Of a DNA stretch of 64,000 nt, positions 1 through 9,280 are shown piece after piece. The stretch is from positions 91,093 through 155,092 of the forward strand of contig NZ_JADIKC010000009.1 in NCBI RefSeq assembly GCF_016905005.1, written 5' to 3'. Made by a program: the position numbers and the translations under genes. The notes under the pieces are model-generated. The model saw only the letters and a list, made by a program, of their open reading frames with translations. It did no database searches and had not been told where the DNA came from. Every line of letters starts with the position of its first letter. Position 1 is the stretch's first letter. Source of the stretch: Dyella kyungheensis (GTDB lineage: Bacteria > Pseudomonadota > Gammaproteobacteria > Xanthomonadales > Rhodanobacteraceae).

Positions 1-2123
1 ATCGCGGTGAGCGAGATGTTTGGCGCATGCGGCAGGTCGTTGCCAGTGACGTTCATGCAGTTGGCCAGGTTCGACGCCGGCGGACAGGCGGGCAGACCCT
101 GGTAGTCGTTGCTGCCTGCATAGACCAGCGTGCCGAGTTCCTTCTTCGGGATGGCCGAGAAGATCAGGTTCGCACGGTCGTCCTTGGTCTGGTACGCCAG
201 CTCCGATTCGATGCCGAACACCTTGGTGCTGCCGCCCACGTTGGAGAAGCCCAGGCCATGGTTGCCGTCGGGATAGACGATCGGCGCGGACAGCTGGAAG
301 TTCTTGAAGTCTTCGTAGTAGATGGCCGAGTTCCAGGTCATGCGGCCATCGAGGAAGCTGAACTTGCTGCCGATTTCATAGTTGGTGAGCGTCTCGGGCG
401 CGTACAGCGTGCCTGCGTCCTGCGTACCGCCGGACTTGTAGCCGGTGGACACGCTGGCATACAGCAAACCATTGGCGCCGACGTCGGTGTCCACGCGCAC
501 CAGCCAGGTCGGCTTGCTCTTGCTGTACTTGGCCGTGTTCCGCTGCGAGATGCTGAAGCCGTTCGACGGATCCGGATACACGCCCGGCGAGATCGGCAGC
601 TGCGGCACGGTGGGATCGTAGTTCCAGCCCCAGTTGATGCCGCCCTTGTTCTCCTTGTCGTCATGCGACCAGCGCGCACCGCCGGTCAAACGCCAATGGT
701 CGCTGAGGTGCCAGGTGGCCTGGCCGAACAGCGCATACGACTCCACCGTTTCCTTCGGCTGGATGAAGGAGCCCTGCCAGTTCACGGAACCGTACTTGGT
801 GCCGTTCATGATGGGGATATCGAAACGGATGTTGTTGTCTTCGTAGCCGTAGTACGCGCCGACGATCCAGTCCACGGTCTGCGGGCCGGTCGACTTCAGG
901 TCCACTTCCTGACTCCAGCTTTCGTAGTTGGAGTAGTTGGTGCGGTCGTCCTGGTACACGCCGTTGGTGGTGAAGCTGGTGGGCACGCTGACACCGACGT
1001 CCTGGTCGAAATCGCTCTTGCCCGAGTAGCGGTTGTAGCCGGCGATATAGCTCAGCTCCATGCCCTCGTTGATGTTCCAGTCCATGCGGCTGCGCACCGT
1101 CTTGGAGGTGCGGTCCAGGTACGGCGCCGTGTCGATCAGCGCGGACCAGAACTCCTGGCCCTGGCGCGGCGTCTGCATCAGGCTCAGGTCCGGCGTGCCG
1201 CGATCGAGGAAGTACTCGTAGGAGAGGTTCCACTTGAACGTATCGCTGGGCTGCCACAACGCGCTGACGCGCGCGGCGGACTGGTCCTGCGAGTTGTACT
1301 TCTTGCCGCCCTGCACGTACTGGCTGGGGTCGATCGGCTTGAAGTTGGCCAGCGTGCCGCCGGAAGCGGGCGAGGCCAGATACGCCTGCTGCTGCTGCGC
1401 CACGCTGGGCAGCTCGGTGGACGGATTCTGGTAGTCGACGTAACCATCGTGCTGCTCGTGCACCACCGCCACGCGCATCGCGAAGGTATTGCTGATCGGC
1501 AGGTTGAACGCGGCGCGCGCGCCCAGCTCGTTGTAGTTGCCGGCTTCCACCTGCGCATTGCCGTAGAAGCCGGCACCGATATCCGGTTTGGCCGTCTGGA
1601 AGCTGATCGCGCCCGCGGTGGAGTTGCGGCCCCACAGCGTGCCCTGCGGGCCGCGCAGCACTTCGACGCCATCCATGTCCAGCAGCAGGCCGGACGCGGC
1701 TTCGGCGCGCGGCGCATAGACGCCATCGACGAAGGTCGCCACTTCCGGATCCGCGTATTCGGTCTTCGCGCTGTCGTTGCCGATGCCGCGCAAGGTCAGC
1801 GTCACCACGCCGTGGTCGCCCTGGCTGGTGCCCTGCAGGCCCGGCACCAGCTTGGTGAGATCCTGCACGGTCATCACGCGCTCTTTGTCGAGCGTGTCGG
1901 GCGTAATCGCACTCACGGCGACCGGCGTCTTCTGCAGCAGCGTCTCGCTCTTGGTCGCGGTGACCGAAATCGCGTCGAGCTGCTTCACCTTATGCTCGGC
2001 CGGCGGCGTGGCATTCTGCGAAGGCGCGCTCTGCGGCGCTGCATCCTGATCCGCCGCCAGTACCGCGCCGGGCGCGAGTACCAGGGACATGGCGATGTAC
2101 AACGCCGAATAGCGCAACTTCAT
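1..2123 (-). CDS. TonB-dependent receptor, 3' end beyond the window
   Basis: Outer-membrane receptor that takes up a substrate using TonB energy. The frame is open from the ATG at 2123 to the left edge, so about 707 N-terminal residues are visible and the C-terminal barrel end is missing. It starts MKLRYSALYIAMSLVLAPGA, a signal peptide cleaved near ALA-ADQ. A TonB-box-like stretch DAISVTATK follows, then a plug domain with VQDLTKLVPGLQ, LRGIGNDSAKT, FVDGVYAPR and the plug motif VLRGPQGTLWGRNSTAGAI. The layout is that of the large carbohydrate or siderophore receptor families. Two perfect copies of a palindrome lie 75-115 bp upstream, and a third precedes the GH3 glucosidase gene that comes before it on the same strand. 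A beta-glucoside as substrate is therefore an inference from context, not from the protein. Confidence 0.9.
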   Translation of the reverse strand, partial: MKLRYSALYIAMSLVLAPGAVLAADQDAAPQSAPSQNATPPAEHKVKQLDAISVTATKSETLLQKTPVAVSAITPDTLDKERVMTVQDLTKLVPGLQGTSQGDHGVVTLTLRGIGNDSAKTEYADPEVATFVDGVYAPRAEAASGLLLDMDGVEVLRGPQGTLWGRNSTAGAISFQTAKPDIGAGFYGNAQVEAGNYNELGARAAFNLPISNTFAMRVAVVHEQHDGYVDYQNPSTELPSVAQQQQAYLASPASGGTLANFKPIDPSQYVQGGKKYNSQDQSAARVSALWQPSDTFKWNLSYEYFLDRGTPDLSLMQTPRQGQEFWSALIDTAPYLDRTSKTVRSRMDWNINEGMELSYIAGYNRYSGKSDFDQDVGVSVPTSFTTNGVYQDDRTNYSNYESWSQEVDLKSTGPQTVDWIVGAYYGYEDNNIRFDIPIMNGTKYGSVNWQGSFIQPKETVESYALFGQATWHLSDHWRLTGGARWSHDDKENKGGINWGWNYDPTVPQLPISPGVYPDPSNGFSISQRNTAKYSKSKPTWLVRVDTDVGANGLLYASVSTGYKSGGTQDAGTLYAPETLTNYEIGSKFSFLDGRMTWNSAIYYEDFKNFQLSAPIVYPDGNHGLGFSNVGGSTKVFGIESELAYQTKDDRANLIFSAIPKKELGTLVYAGSNDYQGLPACPPASNLANCMNVTGNDLPHAPNISLTA

Positions 2124-2197
2124 TTGGCTTCCCCTCAGTTCATTCGGATTGTTGTTCGTCACCGCCCTCGACGGCGACTGGTTTGATGGCTTCCCCG

Positions 2198-2213
2198 ATG
2201 ACAGCGCTGTCAT
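2198..2213. promoter_or_regulatory. LacI-type operator, copy 1
   Basis: Perfect 16-bp palindrome ATGACAGCGCTGTCAT with a central CG, the form typical of LacI-family operators. It lies 75 bp upstream of the receptor start. It is centred 24 bp from copy 2, so the two sites nearly share a helix face. The cognate regulator is probably the LacI protein encoded at 5315-6328. Confidence 0.8.
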
Positions 2214-2221
2214 TTAGCTTG

Positions 2222-2237
2222 ATGACAGCGCTGTCAT
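2222..2237. promoter_or_regulatory. LacI-type operator, copy 2
   Basis: A second perfect copy of ATGACAGCGCTGTCAT, 99 bp upstream of the receptor start. Two sites in tandem suggest cooperative repression of the receptor gene. Confidence 0.8.
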
Positions 2238-2486
2238 GAGGATGATAGAACGGTTGCCCGACAGAAGCTTGACGCGCGGCAGCAAGTCCATAAATCCTTC
2301 GCAACCCCTGCTACGCCTCACTTTCCTCGACTCCCCGGTCGGCCATGCGACCGTTTTTGATGCAAAAGCAAATGATCATCCTGCCGTCCGGACCGGGTTA
2401 CCGCTGACCCAGCCGCTCCCGCGAACGACATCAGCACGCGGCCCAGGCCTGGCGCGATGTGTCCGGCCGCCCCTGGCCACGCTGCC

Positions 2487-5003
2487 TCATTTCGTGCACT
2501 CGACCACCTGATCGACGTCGGTTCCCAGCGCCACGCGGGCAATCGCGATATCCGTGCCCTTCCCGGCGCCCCAGGCAAACGGCTGCTCGATGTGATGCAT
2601 GTCGGCACCCGCGGCACGCAGGCACTTCAACGGCACACCCAGGCGCGTCCACTGTCCCCGGGGCAACGTCGCCAGCGTCTTGTCCAGCGACACCTGACCC
2701 TGACAATGCGCACCGCATCCCATGCCGATCCAGGCACCGTTCGCCGGCAACGCATCGACGCGCAGCGTGGTCACCAGCAACACGTCGCCATTGCTTTCGC
2801 GATCGAGATCGAGCGGTGTGCGTGCGTGGATCGAAAGCCGTGCCTTGTCCGCCTTCCAGGTGAAGCGGCGCGCATCCTCCTGCGCCTTGTAGTCGAGCGC
2901 AGCCATCTGCAGCGCGCCATCGGGCGTGATGGCAGGCGACACGTCGCCGGTGATCGATGCGCCTTGCGCATCCACCAGCGTGAACGTGTAGCCATGCACG
3001 GCCTTGCCGCGATCGAGGTAATTGCCGACTGGAATCTGCTCGCCACGGATACCCGATTGTTCGGAAAGCCTGGGTACGGCGCGGTGATCCGCATAGCTCA
3101 ATCCGTACCCCAGCGGGAACTGCGGCTTGCCCTGCCCGACCACCGCGCTGCTCGGCCACGTATAGGCCAGCTTGCCGTGGAAGTCGTTGGCGATGCTGCC
3201 GTCGCGCTTGCGCAGCAGCACGTCCGCAACACCGCCGCCTTCGCTGCCCGGCAGCCATGCGGCGACGAACGCATCCGCTGCATTGATCTCGCGATTCATC
3301 CACAACGGACGGCCGCTGAGGAACACGGCCACCACCGGAATGCCCTGGCCACGCAAGCGGCGGATCAACTCCAGTTCGTGGTCGTCGCCCGGATGGAACA
3401 GCAGGTTGGGGATATCGCCCTGGAATTCCGCGTACGGATCTTCGCCGAACACCACCACGGCTACGTCCGGCTTGGCGGTGAAATGGCCGTCCGTTTCGAT
3501 TTCGACCGTGCCGCCTGCGGCCTTCGCTTGTTCCGCAAAACCCGCACCGATGGATTGCGCGCCGGGGAAGTACTCGTTCTTCAAGCCGGTGCCCTGCCAG
3601 TTCAGCGTCCAGCCGCCACTCTGGCGCGAGATGTTGTCGGCACCGTCGCCGGCAATCAGGATACGCTTGCGCGGGTCCAGCGGCAGGACGCCGTGGTCGT
3701 TCTTCAGCAGCACCAGCGATTCGCGCACGGCGCGACGCGCAATCGCGCGGTGCGCAGGACTGCCGACGACATCGGCGGCTTTCTGCACGATCGCTTGCGT
3801 CGACGGCGCGCCGTTGTCGAACAGCCCCGCGCGGAATTTGACGCGCAGGATGCGAGCCACCGCATCGTCCAGCCGCGCCTGCGGAATCACGCCGGACTTC
3901 ACTTCCGCCAGCGTGTGCTCATACAGGCCCCGCCAGCTGTCGGGCGCCATCAGCATGTCGAGGCCGGCGTTGTACGAGGCGGGGCAATCGTCGTTGGAGC
4001 AGCCCGGCACCTGGCCGTGCGCATTCCAATCGCCCACCACCAGGCCCTGGAAATCCATGCGCTGTTTGAGCACATCGGTGATCAGCGCCTTGTCGGCGGA
4101 CATCTTGCTGCCGTTCCAGCTGGAGAACGACGCCATCACCGTCTGTACGCCCGCATCGATGGCGGGCGCATAACCGGCGGCGTGAATGTCGCGCAGCGCC
4201 GCTTCGCTGATCTGCGCGTCGCCCTGGTCCTTGCCGTTCCTGGTGCCGCCATCGCCGACGAAATGCTTGGCCGACGCGAGCACGTGGGTGCCATCGAGAA
4301 ACTGTGCGGTGCCTGCCTTGCCTTGCAGGCCTTCCACCATCGCCGTGGCGTACTTCGCCACGATGGCCGGGTCCTGCGAATAGCCTTCGTAGGCGCGTCC
4401 CCAGCGTACGTCCTGCGGCACCGCGAGCGTGGGCGCGAAACTCCAGTTGATGCCGGTGGCACGCGTTTCGGCGGCCGTGGCCTCACCGATCTGGCGGATC
4501 AGTTCCGGATCGCGCGTATTGCCCAGCGCCGAATTCTGCGGGAACAAGGTCGCGCCCACGGCGTTGTTGTGGCCGTGCACGGCATCGATGCCGAACAGCA
4601 GCGGGATCGCCTGATGACCGCCGCTGGTATCCATCGACGCGCGGTAGAACGCATCCGATAACGCCTGCCACTGCGTCACGGTGGCGGTGAGCTGCCCGTT
4701 CGGTTTGGAATTGCCGCCCGCCAGGATCGCGCCGAGGCGGTATTTGCGCACGTCATCCGGCGTCACGCTGAGGATATCGGCCTGGATCAGCTGGCCTACT
4801 TTCTCCTCCACCGTCATCTTGGCCATCAACGCTGCCACGCGTTGCTCCAGCGCCGCGTCCTTCGGAAACGGCCAGGTGGCACGGGGCCAACTCTCGGCAT
4901 GCACGGTCGACGCGCCCTCGGCGGAAGCGACGCCCATGGCGCCTGCCAGCGCCACGGCAAGGAGGGTCGGAACACAACGCAAACGACGAACGGAAGCCCG
5001 CAC
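2487..5003 (-). CDS. Glycoside hydrolase family 3 beta-glucosidase (ExoP/BglX type)
   Basis: Exported exo-acting beta-glucosidase of about 838 residues, releasing glucose from beta-glucans or cello-oligosaccharides. A signal peptide (LLAVALAGAMGVASA) precedes a GH3 N-terminal barrel with RGGNS-like AILAGGNSKPNG, LLFGIDAVHGHNN, ASAKHFVGDGG (conserved KH near residue 246) and VVGDWN, which supplies the presumed nucleophile Asp near residue 325. The GH3 C-terminal sandwich follows (LVLLKNDHGVLPLDP, FGEDPYAE, LPGSEGGGVADVL, FPLGYGLSY), then a roughly 150-residue C-terminal domain of the type seen in ExoP exo-glucanases. I chose the GTG at 5003 because GGAGAGA sits 6 nt upstream; a GTG at 5015 is in frame but lacks this. 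An operator copy lies 66 bp upstream. It probably works with the receptor downstream. Confidence 0.93.
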   Translation of the reverse strand: MRASVRRLRCVPTLLAVALAGAMGVASAEGASTVHAESWPRATWPFPKDAALEQRVAALMAKMTVEEKVGQLIQADILSVTPDDVRKYRLGAILAGGNSKPNGQLTATVTQWQALSDAFYRASMDTSGGHQAIPLLFGIDAVHGHNNAVGATLFPQNSALGNTRDPELIRQIGEATAAETRATGINWSFAPTLAVPQDVRWGRAYEGYSQDPAIVAKYATAMVEGLQGKAGTAQFLDGTHVLASAKHFVGDGGTRNGKDQGDAQISEAALRDIHAAGYAPAIDAGVQTVMASFSSWNGSKMSADKALITDVLKQRMDFQGLVVGDWNAHGQVPGCSNDDCPASYNAGLDMLMAPDSWRGLYEHTLAEVKSGVIPQARLDDAVARILRVKFRAGLFDNGAPSTQAIVQKAADVVGSPAHRAIARRAVRESLVLLKNDHGVLPLDPRKRILIAGDGADNISRQSGGWTLNWQGTGLKNEYFPGAQSIGAGFAEQAKAAGGTVEIETDGHFTAKPDVAVVVFGEDPYAEFQGDIPNLLFHPGDDHELELIRRLRGQGIPVVAVFLSGRPLWMNREINAADAFVAAWLPGSEGGGVADVLLRKRDGSIANDFHGKLAYTWPSSAVVGQGKPQFPLGYGLSYADHRAVPRLSEQSGIRGEQIPVGNYLDRGKAVHGYTFTLVDAQGASITGDVSPAITPDGALQMAALDYKAQEDARRFTWKADKARLSIHARTPLDLDRESNGDVLLVTTLRVDALPANGAWIGMGCGAHCQGQVSLDKTLATLPRGQWTRLGVPLKCLRAAGADMHHIEQPFAWGAGKGTDIAIARVALGTDVDQVVECTK

Positions 5004-5068
5004 GGCTCTCTCCACAGACAGGGGATGGCTCCCCCTTGGAGCCAGTCGGTCTGCAGACTGACAGAAAT

Positions 5069-5082
5069 GACAGCGCTGTCAA
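5069..5082. promoter_or_regulatory. LacI-type operator, copy 3
   Basis: Perfect 14-bp palindrome TGACAGCGCTGTCA, identical to the core of the two copies upstream of the TonB receptor and 66 bp upstream of the GH3 start. It links the GH3 gene and the receptor in one local regulon. Confidence 0.8.
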
Positions 5083-5202
5083 TTCGCGATGCAGCAAGGC
5101 GGGTGGAGGGGGCAGAAAGGCGTGGCCGGCCTGCTTTTCCTCGTATAAACAAGATATTAGGGGATCCAGTCCGGTTCGTACGGCCGTAGCCTGAGGGGGG
5201 CC

Positions 5203-5278
5203 GTCGCGCACAGGGTGCGCTCCCACAGAACTAGGCGGGCACTCAGCTATCTCTGTGGGAGCGCACCCTGTGCGCGAC
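5203..5278. repeat. REP-like inverted repeat pair, locus 1
   Basis: Two 27-bp arms at 5203-5229 and 5252-5278 are perfect reverse complements around a 22-nt loop. The unit reads CTGTGGGAGCGCAC followed by CCTGTGCGCGAC, and each arm can also fold by itself (GCGCAC/GTGCGC). The same unit occurs in the opposite relative orientation at 60507-60592. It lies just beyond the 3' end of the LacI gene. This is typical of REP/BIME-type elements. Confidence 0.85.
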
Positions 5279-5314
5279 TCGGGCCCGCCTCAGGCCCCAT
5301 GCGAAACCAAAGCC

Positions 5315-6328
5315 CTACGGCACCCGCGCCGTCGACTCGCGCAGCTGCAACGTATACGGCACCTGCACCAGCAGGCCCGGCCCGCGGCCGCGCAGCACTT
5401 CCATCAACTGCAGCGCCGCCAGCTTGCCCATCTCGCGACTGGGCTGACGCACCGTGGTCAGCGGCGGCCACAGCTGCGTGGCCAACGGCGTGTCGTCGAA
5501 ACCGCAGACGGAGAGATCGCGCGGCACTTTCAGGCCGCGCTCGTTGGCGGCCCACATCACGCCGGCAGCCATGTCGTCGTTGGCGGCGAAGATGGCGGTG
5601 GGCAATTCGGGCAGCGCAAACAATTCGCGCGCCGCCAGCACGCCCGAACCGAACGAGAATTCACCCTGCACCACGTAGTGCGGATCGAACGGCAGCCCGG
5701 CGGCCGCCAGCGCATCCTTGTAGCCCGCCATGCGCCAGCGGCTGGCGCCGTGGTTGGCGATGCCCACGATGTGCGCGATCCGGCGATGGCCCAGCTCCAC
5801 CAGCTGCATCACCAGCGCCTTCGCCGCCTGCTGCTCGTCCATGCACACGCCGATGGAAGCCTCGCGATGCACCGGCGAGATGCTCGAATGCGGTACGCCG
5901 TGCTCTTTCAGGCGCTGCAGCAGCGGCGCGTAGTCGGTGAGCGGCGGCGTCATGATCACGCCTTCGATGTGGTGATCGAACACCAGCGCATCGACACGAC
6001 GGATGAAGTCCTGGCCGCGCATGCGCAGCGGGCAGGCCATCATGCTGTAGCGGTGCGCATCGCAGGCGTCGAGCACGCCGTCCTGCACCTCGGCCAGGTA
6101 GGTCGAGGCCGGGTTGTCGTTGTTGTCATAAAGCATCGCCACCAGGAACGAGCGGCTGCCGGCCAGGCCCCGCGCCGCGGGACTGGGGCGGTAATTCATC
6201 GATTCCATCGCCGCCAGCACCTTCTGGCGGGTGGATTCCTTCACCGAGGATTCTTCGTTGAGGACGCGGGAAACCGTTTTTGGCGAGACACCCGTCGCGC
6301 GCGCTACATCTTCGAGGCGGACCCGCAT
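5315..6328 (-). CDS. LacI-family transcriptional regulator
   Basis: Repressor of about 337 residues. The N-terminal helix-turn-helix VRLEDVARATGVSPKTVSRV is followed by the hinge helix (YRPSPAARGLAG). The periplasmic-binding-protein-like sensor domain has ELGHRRIAHIVG, AIFAANDDMAAGVM and LSVCGFDDTPLA, ending with the usual TTVRQP segment. The ATG at 6328 has GGGAG 6 nt upstream and is preferred over the in-frame ATG at 6346. Three palindromic LacI-type operators nearby, before the GH3 and receptor genes, make it the likely local regulator, probably responding to glucose or a beta-glucoside. No operator copy lies before its own gene. Confidence 0.93.
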   Translation of the reverse strand: MRVRLEDVARATGVSPKTVSRVLNEESSVKESTRQKVLAAMESMNYRPSPAARGLAGSRSFLVAMLYDNNDNPASTYLAEVQDGVLDACDAHRYSMMACPLRMRGQDFIRRVDALVFDHHIEGVIMTPPLTDYAPLLQRLKEHGVPHSSISPVHREASIGVCMDEQQAAKALVMQLVELGHRRIAHIVGIANHGASRWRMAGYKDALAAAGLPFDPHYVVQGEFSFGSGVLAARELFALPELPTAIFAANDDMAAGVMWAANERGLKVPRDLSVCGFDDTPLATQLWPPLTTVRQPSREMGKLAALQLMEVLRGRGPGLLVQVPYTLQLRESTARVP

Positions 6329-6627
6329 GACTACTCCCAACGGCAAACTGCTGCCCGGCCAATATGCCCTTTGCGCACGGCGCTTTACAAGAACTCACCG
6401 CGCCGAGGGAGCCAACTGCCGCCCCGTGCGGCCGGTCAGCCGGCCGCTAGACCCCACGACCGGTTGAGACCGCCACGATTCCGGGCGCATAGTAGGCAGC
6501 GCCGGCGAGGGGACGCCGGCCACTTCAGCAAAGCATCCATGCAACAACCCAGGCAGCATCGCGATGCATCGCCCCACCGCGAGCCGTACCCACGTTTGTT
6601 CCCGTCACATGACCACGGAGCGCATTG

Positions 6628-7116
6628 ATGAATACGCCGCTAGGTTGGCTTACCGCTTTTCACACCCTGATAAGTCTCGTCGCGACCATCGTCGGCTTTT
6701 GGGCCATTCGCGACCTGATGATCGGCCGTCACCGCTCGGGCGCGCTCACGACCTTCCTCTGGACGGCCGTGATCACCAGCGTCACCGGTTTCTTCTTCCC
6801 GTTTCATGGCGTCACGCCCGCCATCGTCGTGGGCGTCATCGCGTTGCTCGTGCTGGCATGGACGGTGATGGCACGCCGTTCCATCGGCCGCTCCGGCTTC
6901 TGGACGGCGCAGTTCCCCATCGGCATCGTGATCAGCGAATACTTCCTGGTATTCGTGCTGGTGGCGCAGATCTTCGCCAAGTGGCCGGTGCTTAGCGGCC
7001 TGGCTCCGGATCTGCGCCAGAAACTGTTCGGCGCCACGCAACTGGTGGTGCTGATCGTGTTCATCGTGCTGGCGGTGCGCGCGACGAAATCCTTCAAGGT
7101 GCGCGCCATCGCTTGA
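6628..7116 (+). CDS. Small multi-pass membrane protein
   Basis: About 162 residues with four hydrophobic segments, roughly residues 8-26, 41-60, 63-82 and 97-117, plus a further one near 136-154. There is no cytoplasmic domain. The ATG at 6628 has GGAG 7 nt upstream; the TTG just before it is less likely. I do not recognise a characterised family and see no catalytic motif. It ends 25 bp before the 3' end of the convergent LysR gene. Confidence 0.75.
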   Translation: MNTPLGWLTAFHTLISLVATIVGFWAIRDLMIGRHRSGALTTFLWTAVITSVTGFFFPFHGVTPAIVVGVIALLVLAWTVMARRSIGRSGFWTAQFPIGIVISEYFLVFVLVAQIFAKWPVLSGLAPDLRQKLFGATQLVVLIVFIVLAVRATKSFKVRAIA

Positions 7117-7141
7117 TGGGCACGCGCGGCGAAGGCCCCGA

Positions 7142-7990
7142 TCAAAGGTCCTTCGCCGCGTCCGCCAACACACGCTCCAGCGCCTGCGCGGCCTGCGAGA
7201 TCGAGGTCTGCCGATCGATCACGTATTCGAGCACGCCCAGGTCGGGAAGATCGCTATCGAGCGGCACGATGCCCTCGGGCATGGCATAGCCGGTGAATGC
7301 GGACACACCCAGCCCGGCCATCACGGCCGCCTGGATCACCATCACGCTGCTGCTGACCACCACGACACGGTACGAACGGTTGACCGACTTCAACGCCTCG
7401 AAAATGCGCGAGCGGGTGATGCTCGGTTCCGGATGGACGGCCAAAGGCAGGATCGTCTGATCGACGCTCAACGGCGTTGAAGCACTGCCGCACCAGTGCA
7501 ACGGCTCGCTCTTCACCACGTAGCCGCGATGGCTGCCGCTGAGCCGCTTGGCAAACACCAGGTCGTGCTTGTTCTCGTCCAGTTCGCGAAACAGGTCGCC
7601 GCTCAAGCCGGTGCGGATCACCAGGTCCACCTCCGGATTGCGCCGCACGAAACTGCCCAGCGCCGCGGCGAGTCGCGACGAGGCGAAGTCCTCGGGAAGA
7701 CCCAGGCGCACCGTGCCGTTCAACGGCGGACCGCAGACCGTGGTCATCGCCTCATCCATCAGCTCGAGAATGCGCACCGCGTAGCGATGCAATGCGTCGC
7801 CCTGCTGGGACAGGCGCACGTTGCGCGTGTCGCGCTCGAACAACGGCACGCCGACCAGATCCTCCAATCGGCGAACGTGCTGGCTGACGGTCGATTGTGA
7901 CAGGCACAGAAGTTCGGACGCCGCGGTGAAGCTGGCCGTCTGCGCCACCACGACGAAACTGCGCAGCAATTCGGTGGGCAAGGGTCTCAT
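7142..7990 (-). CDS. LysR-family transcriptional regulator
   Basis: About 282 residues. The N-terminal winged helix is typical of LysR proteins (LRSFVVVAQTASFTAASELL, then SQSTVSQHVRRLEDLVGVPLF). The C-terminal effector domain is of the PBP2 type with RLGLPEDFASSRL and PLAVHPEPSITR. The ATG at 7990 has AGAGG 8 nt upstream. The gene diverges from the secreted alpha/beta hydrolase at 8154 with a 163-bp shared promoter region, so that hydrolase is its most likely target. The inducer is unknown. Confidence 0.92.
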   Translation of the reverse strand: MRPLPTELLRSFVVVAQTASFTAASELLCLSQSTVSQHVRRLEDLVGVPLFERDTRNVRLSQQGDALHRYAVRILELMDEAMTTVCGPPLNGTVRLGLPEDFASSRLAAALGSFVRRNPEVDLVIRTGLSGDLFRELDENKHDLVFAKRLSGSHRGYVVKSEPLHWCGSASTPLSVDQTILPLAVHPEPSITRSRIFEALKSVNRSYRVVVVSSSVMVIQAAVMAGLGVSAFTGYAMPEGIVPLDSDLPDLGVLEYVIDRQTSISQAAQALERVLADAAKDL

Positions 7991-8153
7991 CGGCAAAGCC
8001 TCTCAATCGTCGCTGGAAACTTCATAAATCAACGCTTTCGCCTGCGCTAGGCTTTATCCATCCGGGAAACATCGTCTCCCCCGGCGCACCGCAACCCCCG
8101 TATTCGATGACGCCCCGGCGCCACCTCCCCATCCCCGTCGCGAGGACCTCTCC

Positions 8154-8933
8154 GTGAACAAGCGCATTCTCCATCGCAACCTGCTGGCCGCCGCCCTGCT
8201 GCTCGGCGTCGTTGCCTCCGCCCCGGCACTGGCTGCCGAGCCCGTGCACAACATCGTCCTCGTGCATGGCGCATGGGTCAACGGCAGCGGCTGGAAGCCC
8301 GTGTACGACATCCTGGTCAAGGACGGCTACCACGTCTCCGTCGCCGAGCATCCGCTGACATCGTTCAACGACGATGTGACAGCCGTGAAACGCATCGTTG
8401 ACATGCAGGATGGTCCTACCATTCTCGTGGGCCACAGTTACGGCGGTGCGTTGGTCACGGATGTTGGCAACGATTCGAAGGTGGTCGGCCTGGTCTACAT
8501 CGCGGCACACGCGCTCGACCAGGGCGAAACTGAAGTGGCGAACGGCAAGCGTTTCCCCAGCGCCACCAGCCAGACCACCGACATCAAGAAAACCGCCGAC
8601 GGCTTCCTCTATCTCGACCCGGCCCACTACCCCGCCGACTTCGCCGCCGACCTGCCGCTGCCGCAGGCGCAGTTCGAGGCGAACTCGCAGGAGCTGACCG
8701 CGGCCTCCGTCTTCGCCGCGCCTGCCGGCCATCCGGCATGGAAGGACAAGCCCAGCTGGTACGCGGTGGCCACCTCCGACCGCATCATCAACCCGGACCT
8801 GGAACGCATGTACGCCAAGCGCGCCGGCAGCCACACGATCGAGATCAAGGGTGCCAGCCACTCGGTGTACGAATCGCACCCGAAGGAAGTGGCGGCGTTG
8901 ATCGAGCAAGCCGCCAAGCACGCCGGCTCCTGA
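8154..8933 (+). CDS. Secreted alpha/beta hydrolase
   Basis: Exported esterase-like hydrolase of 259 residues with a GTG start and a clear signal peptide (LLAAALLLGVVASAPALA). The alpha/beta fold shows the oxyanion loop HGAWVNGSGW, the nucleophile elbow GHSYGG, an acid in ATSDRIINP and the catalytic His in GASHSVYESHP. It resembles the short alpha/beta hydrolases related to salicylate and plant methyl esterases. The substrate cannot be read from sequence. It diverges from the LysR gene and is followed by a strong terminator, so it is probably a single-gene transcript under that regulator. Confidence 0.88.
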   Translation: MNKRILHRNLLAAALLLGVVASAPALAAEPVHNIVLVHGAWVNGSGWKPVYDILVKDGYHVSVAEHPLTSFNDDVTAVKRIVDMQDGPTILVGHSYGGALVTDVGNDSKVVGLVYIAAHALDQGETEVANGKRFPSATSQTTDIKKTADGFLYLDPAHYPADFAADLPLPQAQFEANSQELTAASVFAAPAGHPAWKDKPSWYAVATSDRIINPDLERMYAKRAGSHTIEIKGASHSVYESHPKEVAALIEQAAKHAGS

Positions 8934-9280
8934 GTCGGCCAGGTCGGCAAGGCGCCGTGCACACGCTGCACGGCGCTTTTTTTGTTTGCGGGCTCGGCGC
9001 GCTGACGCCTTTGGCGAGCCCCTCGCTATAACCTCGGGCCAGTTGCCGAGCGTCCGGCATGCGTGCAAGCTACCCCGCGGCCCATGGCCGGTGGATGCCT
9101 CGGGCGGCCGTCCACATGACACATCCAGCCGCCCGTTGTCTTGGGGGAGACAATGATCCAGGGAATCCATTTCGCATCGCCATACCAGGCTCGTCCAGGC
9201 CTCGCACGCCCTTAGCGGCGAAGAAAAGGGATCGCTCGCGCCACGCGCGGGTTTTGCGGTAAGCCATCAGGGAGACGACC
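8934..9280. other. Intergenic region after the hydrolase gene
   Basis: This 347-bp gap holds the intrinsic terminator at 8952-8983. The remainder presumably carries the promoter of the gene at 9281. I see no further gene or repeat. Confidence 0.5.
8952..8983 (+). terminator. Intrinsic terminator of the alpha/beta hydrolase gene
   Basis: Perfect 10-bp stem GCGCCGTGCA / TGCACGGCGC with a 5-nt loop and seven T residues directly after it, 18 bp past the stop codon. Confidence 0.92.

Larger units (their letters stand above)
2124..2486. other. Intergenic control region between the GH3 gene and the receptor gene
   Basis: This 363-bp stretch separates two genes on the minus strand. It holds two palindromic operators (listed separately) in its receptor-proximal part. 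A 91-codon plus-strand frame at 2236-2511 has no family features and was not called. I saw no convincing intrinsic terminator after the GH3 gene. Confidence 0.5.
5004..5314. other. Intergenic region between the LacI gene and the GH3 gene
   Basis: This 311-bp gap holds one palindromic operator at 5069-5082 and a 27-bp perfect inverted repeat at 5203-5278, both listed separately. No gene is visible. Confidence 0.6.

Noticed and set aside
27..2186. A 719-codon open frame on the plus strand
   Set aside because: It is antisense to the TonB receptor. Its translation is Arg/Ala/Val-rich without domains, while the minus strand gives a signal peptide and plug motifs.
2236..2511. A 91-codon plus-strand frame between the receptor and GH3 genes
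   Set aside because: Begins inside the operator region, has no ribosome site and shows no protein-like features.
2457..4661. A 734-codon plus-strand frame over the GH3 gene
   Set aside because: Shadow of GC-rich codon bias; the opposite strand encodes complete GH3 motifs.
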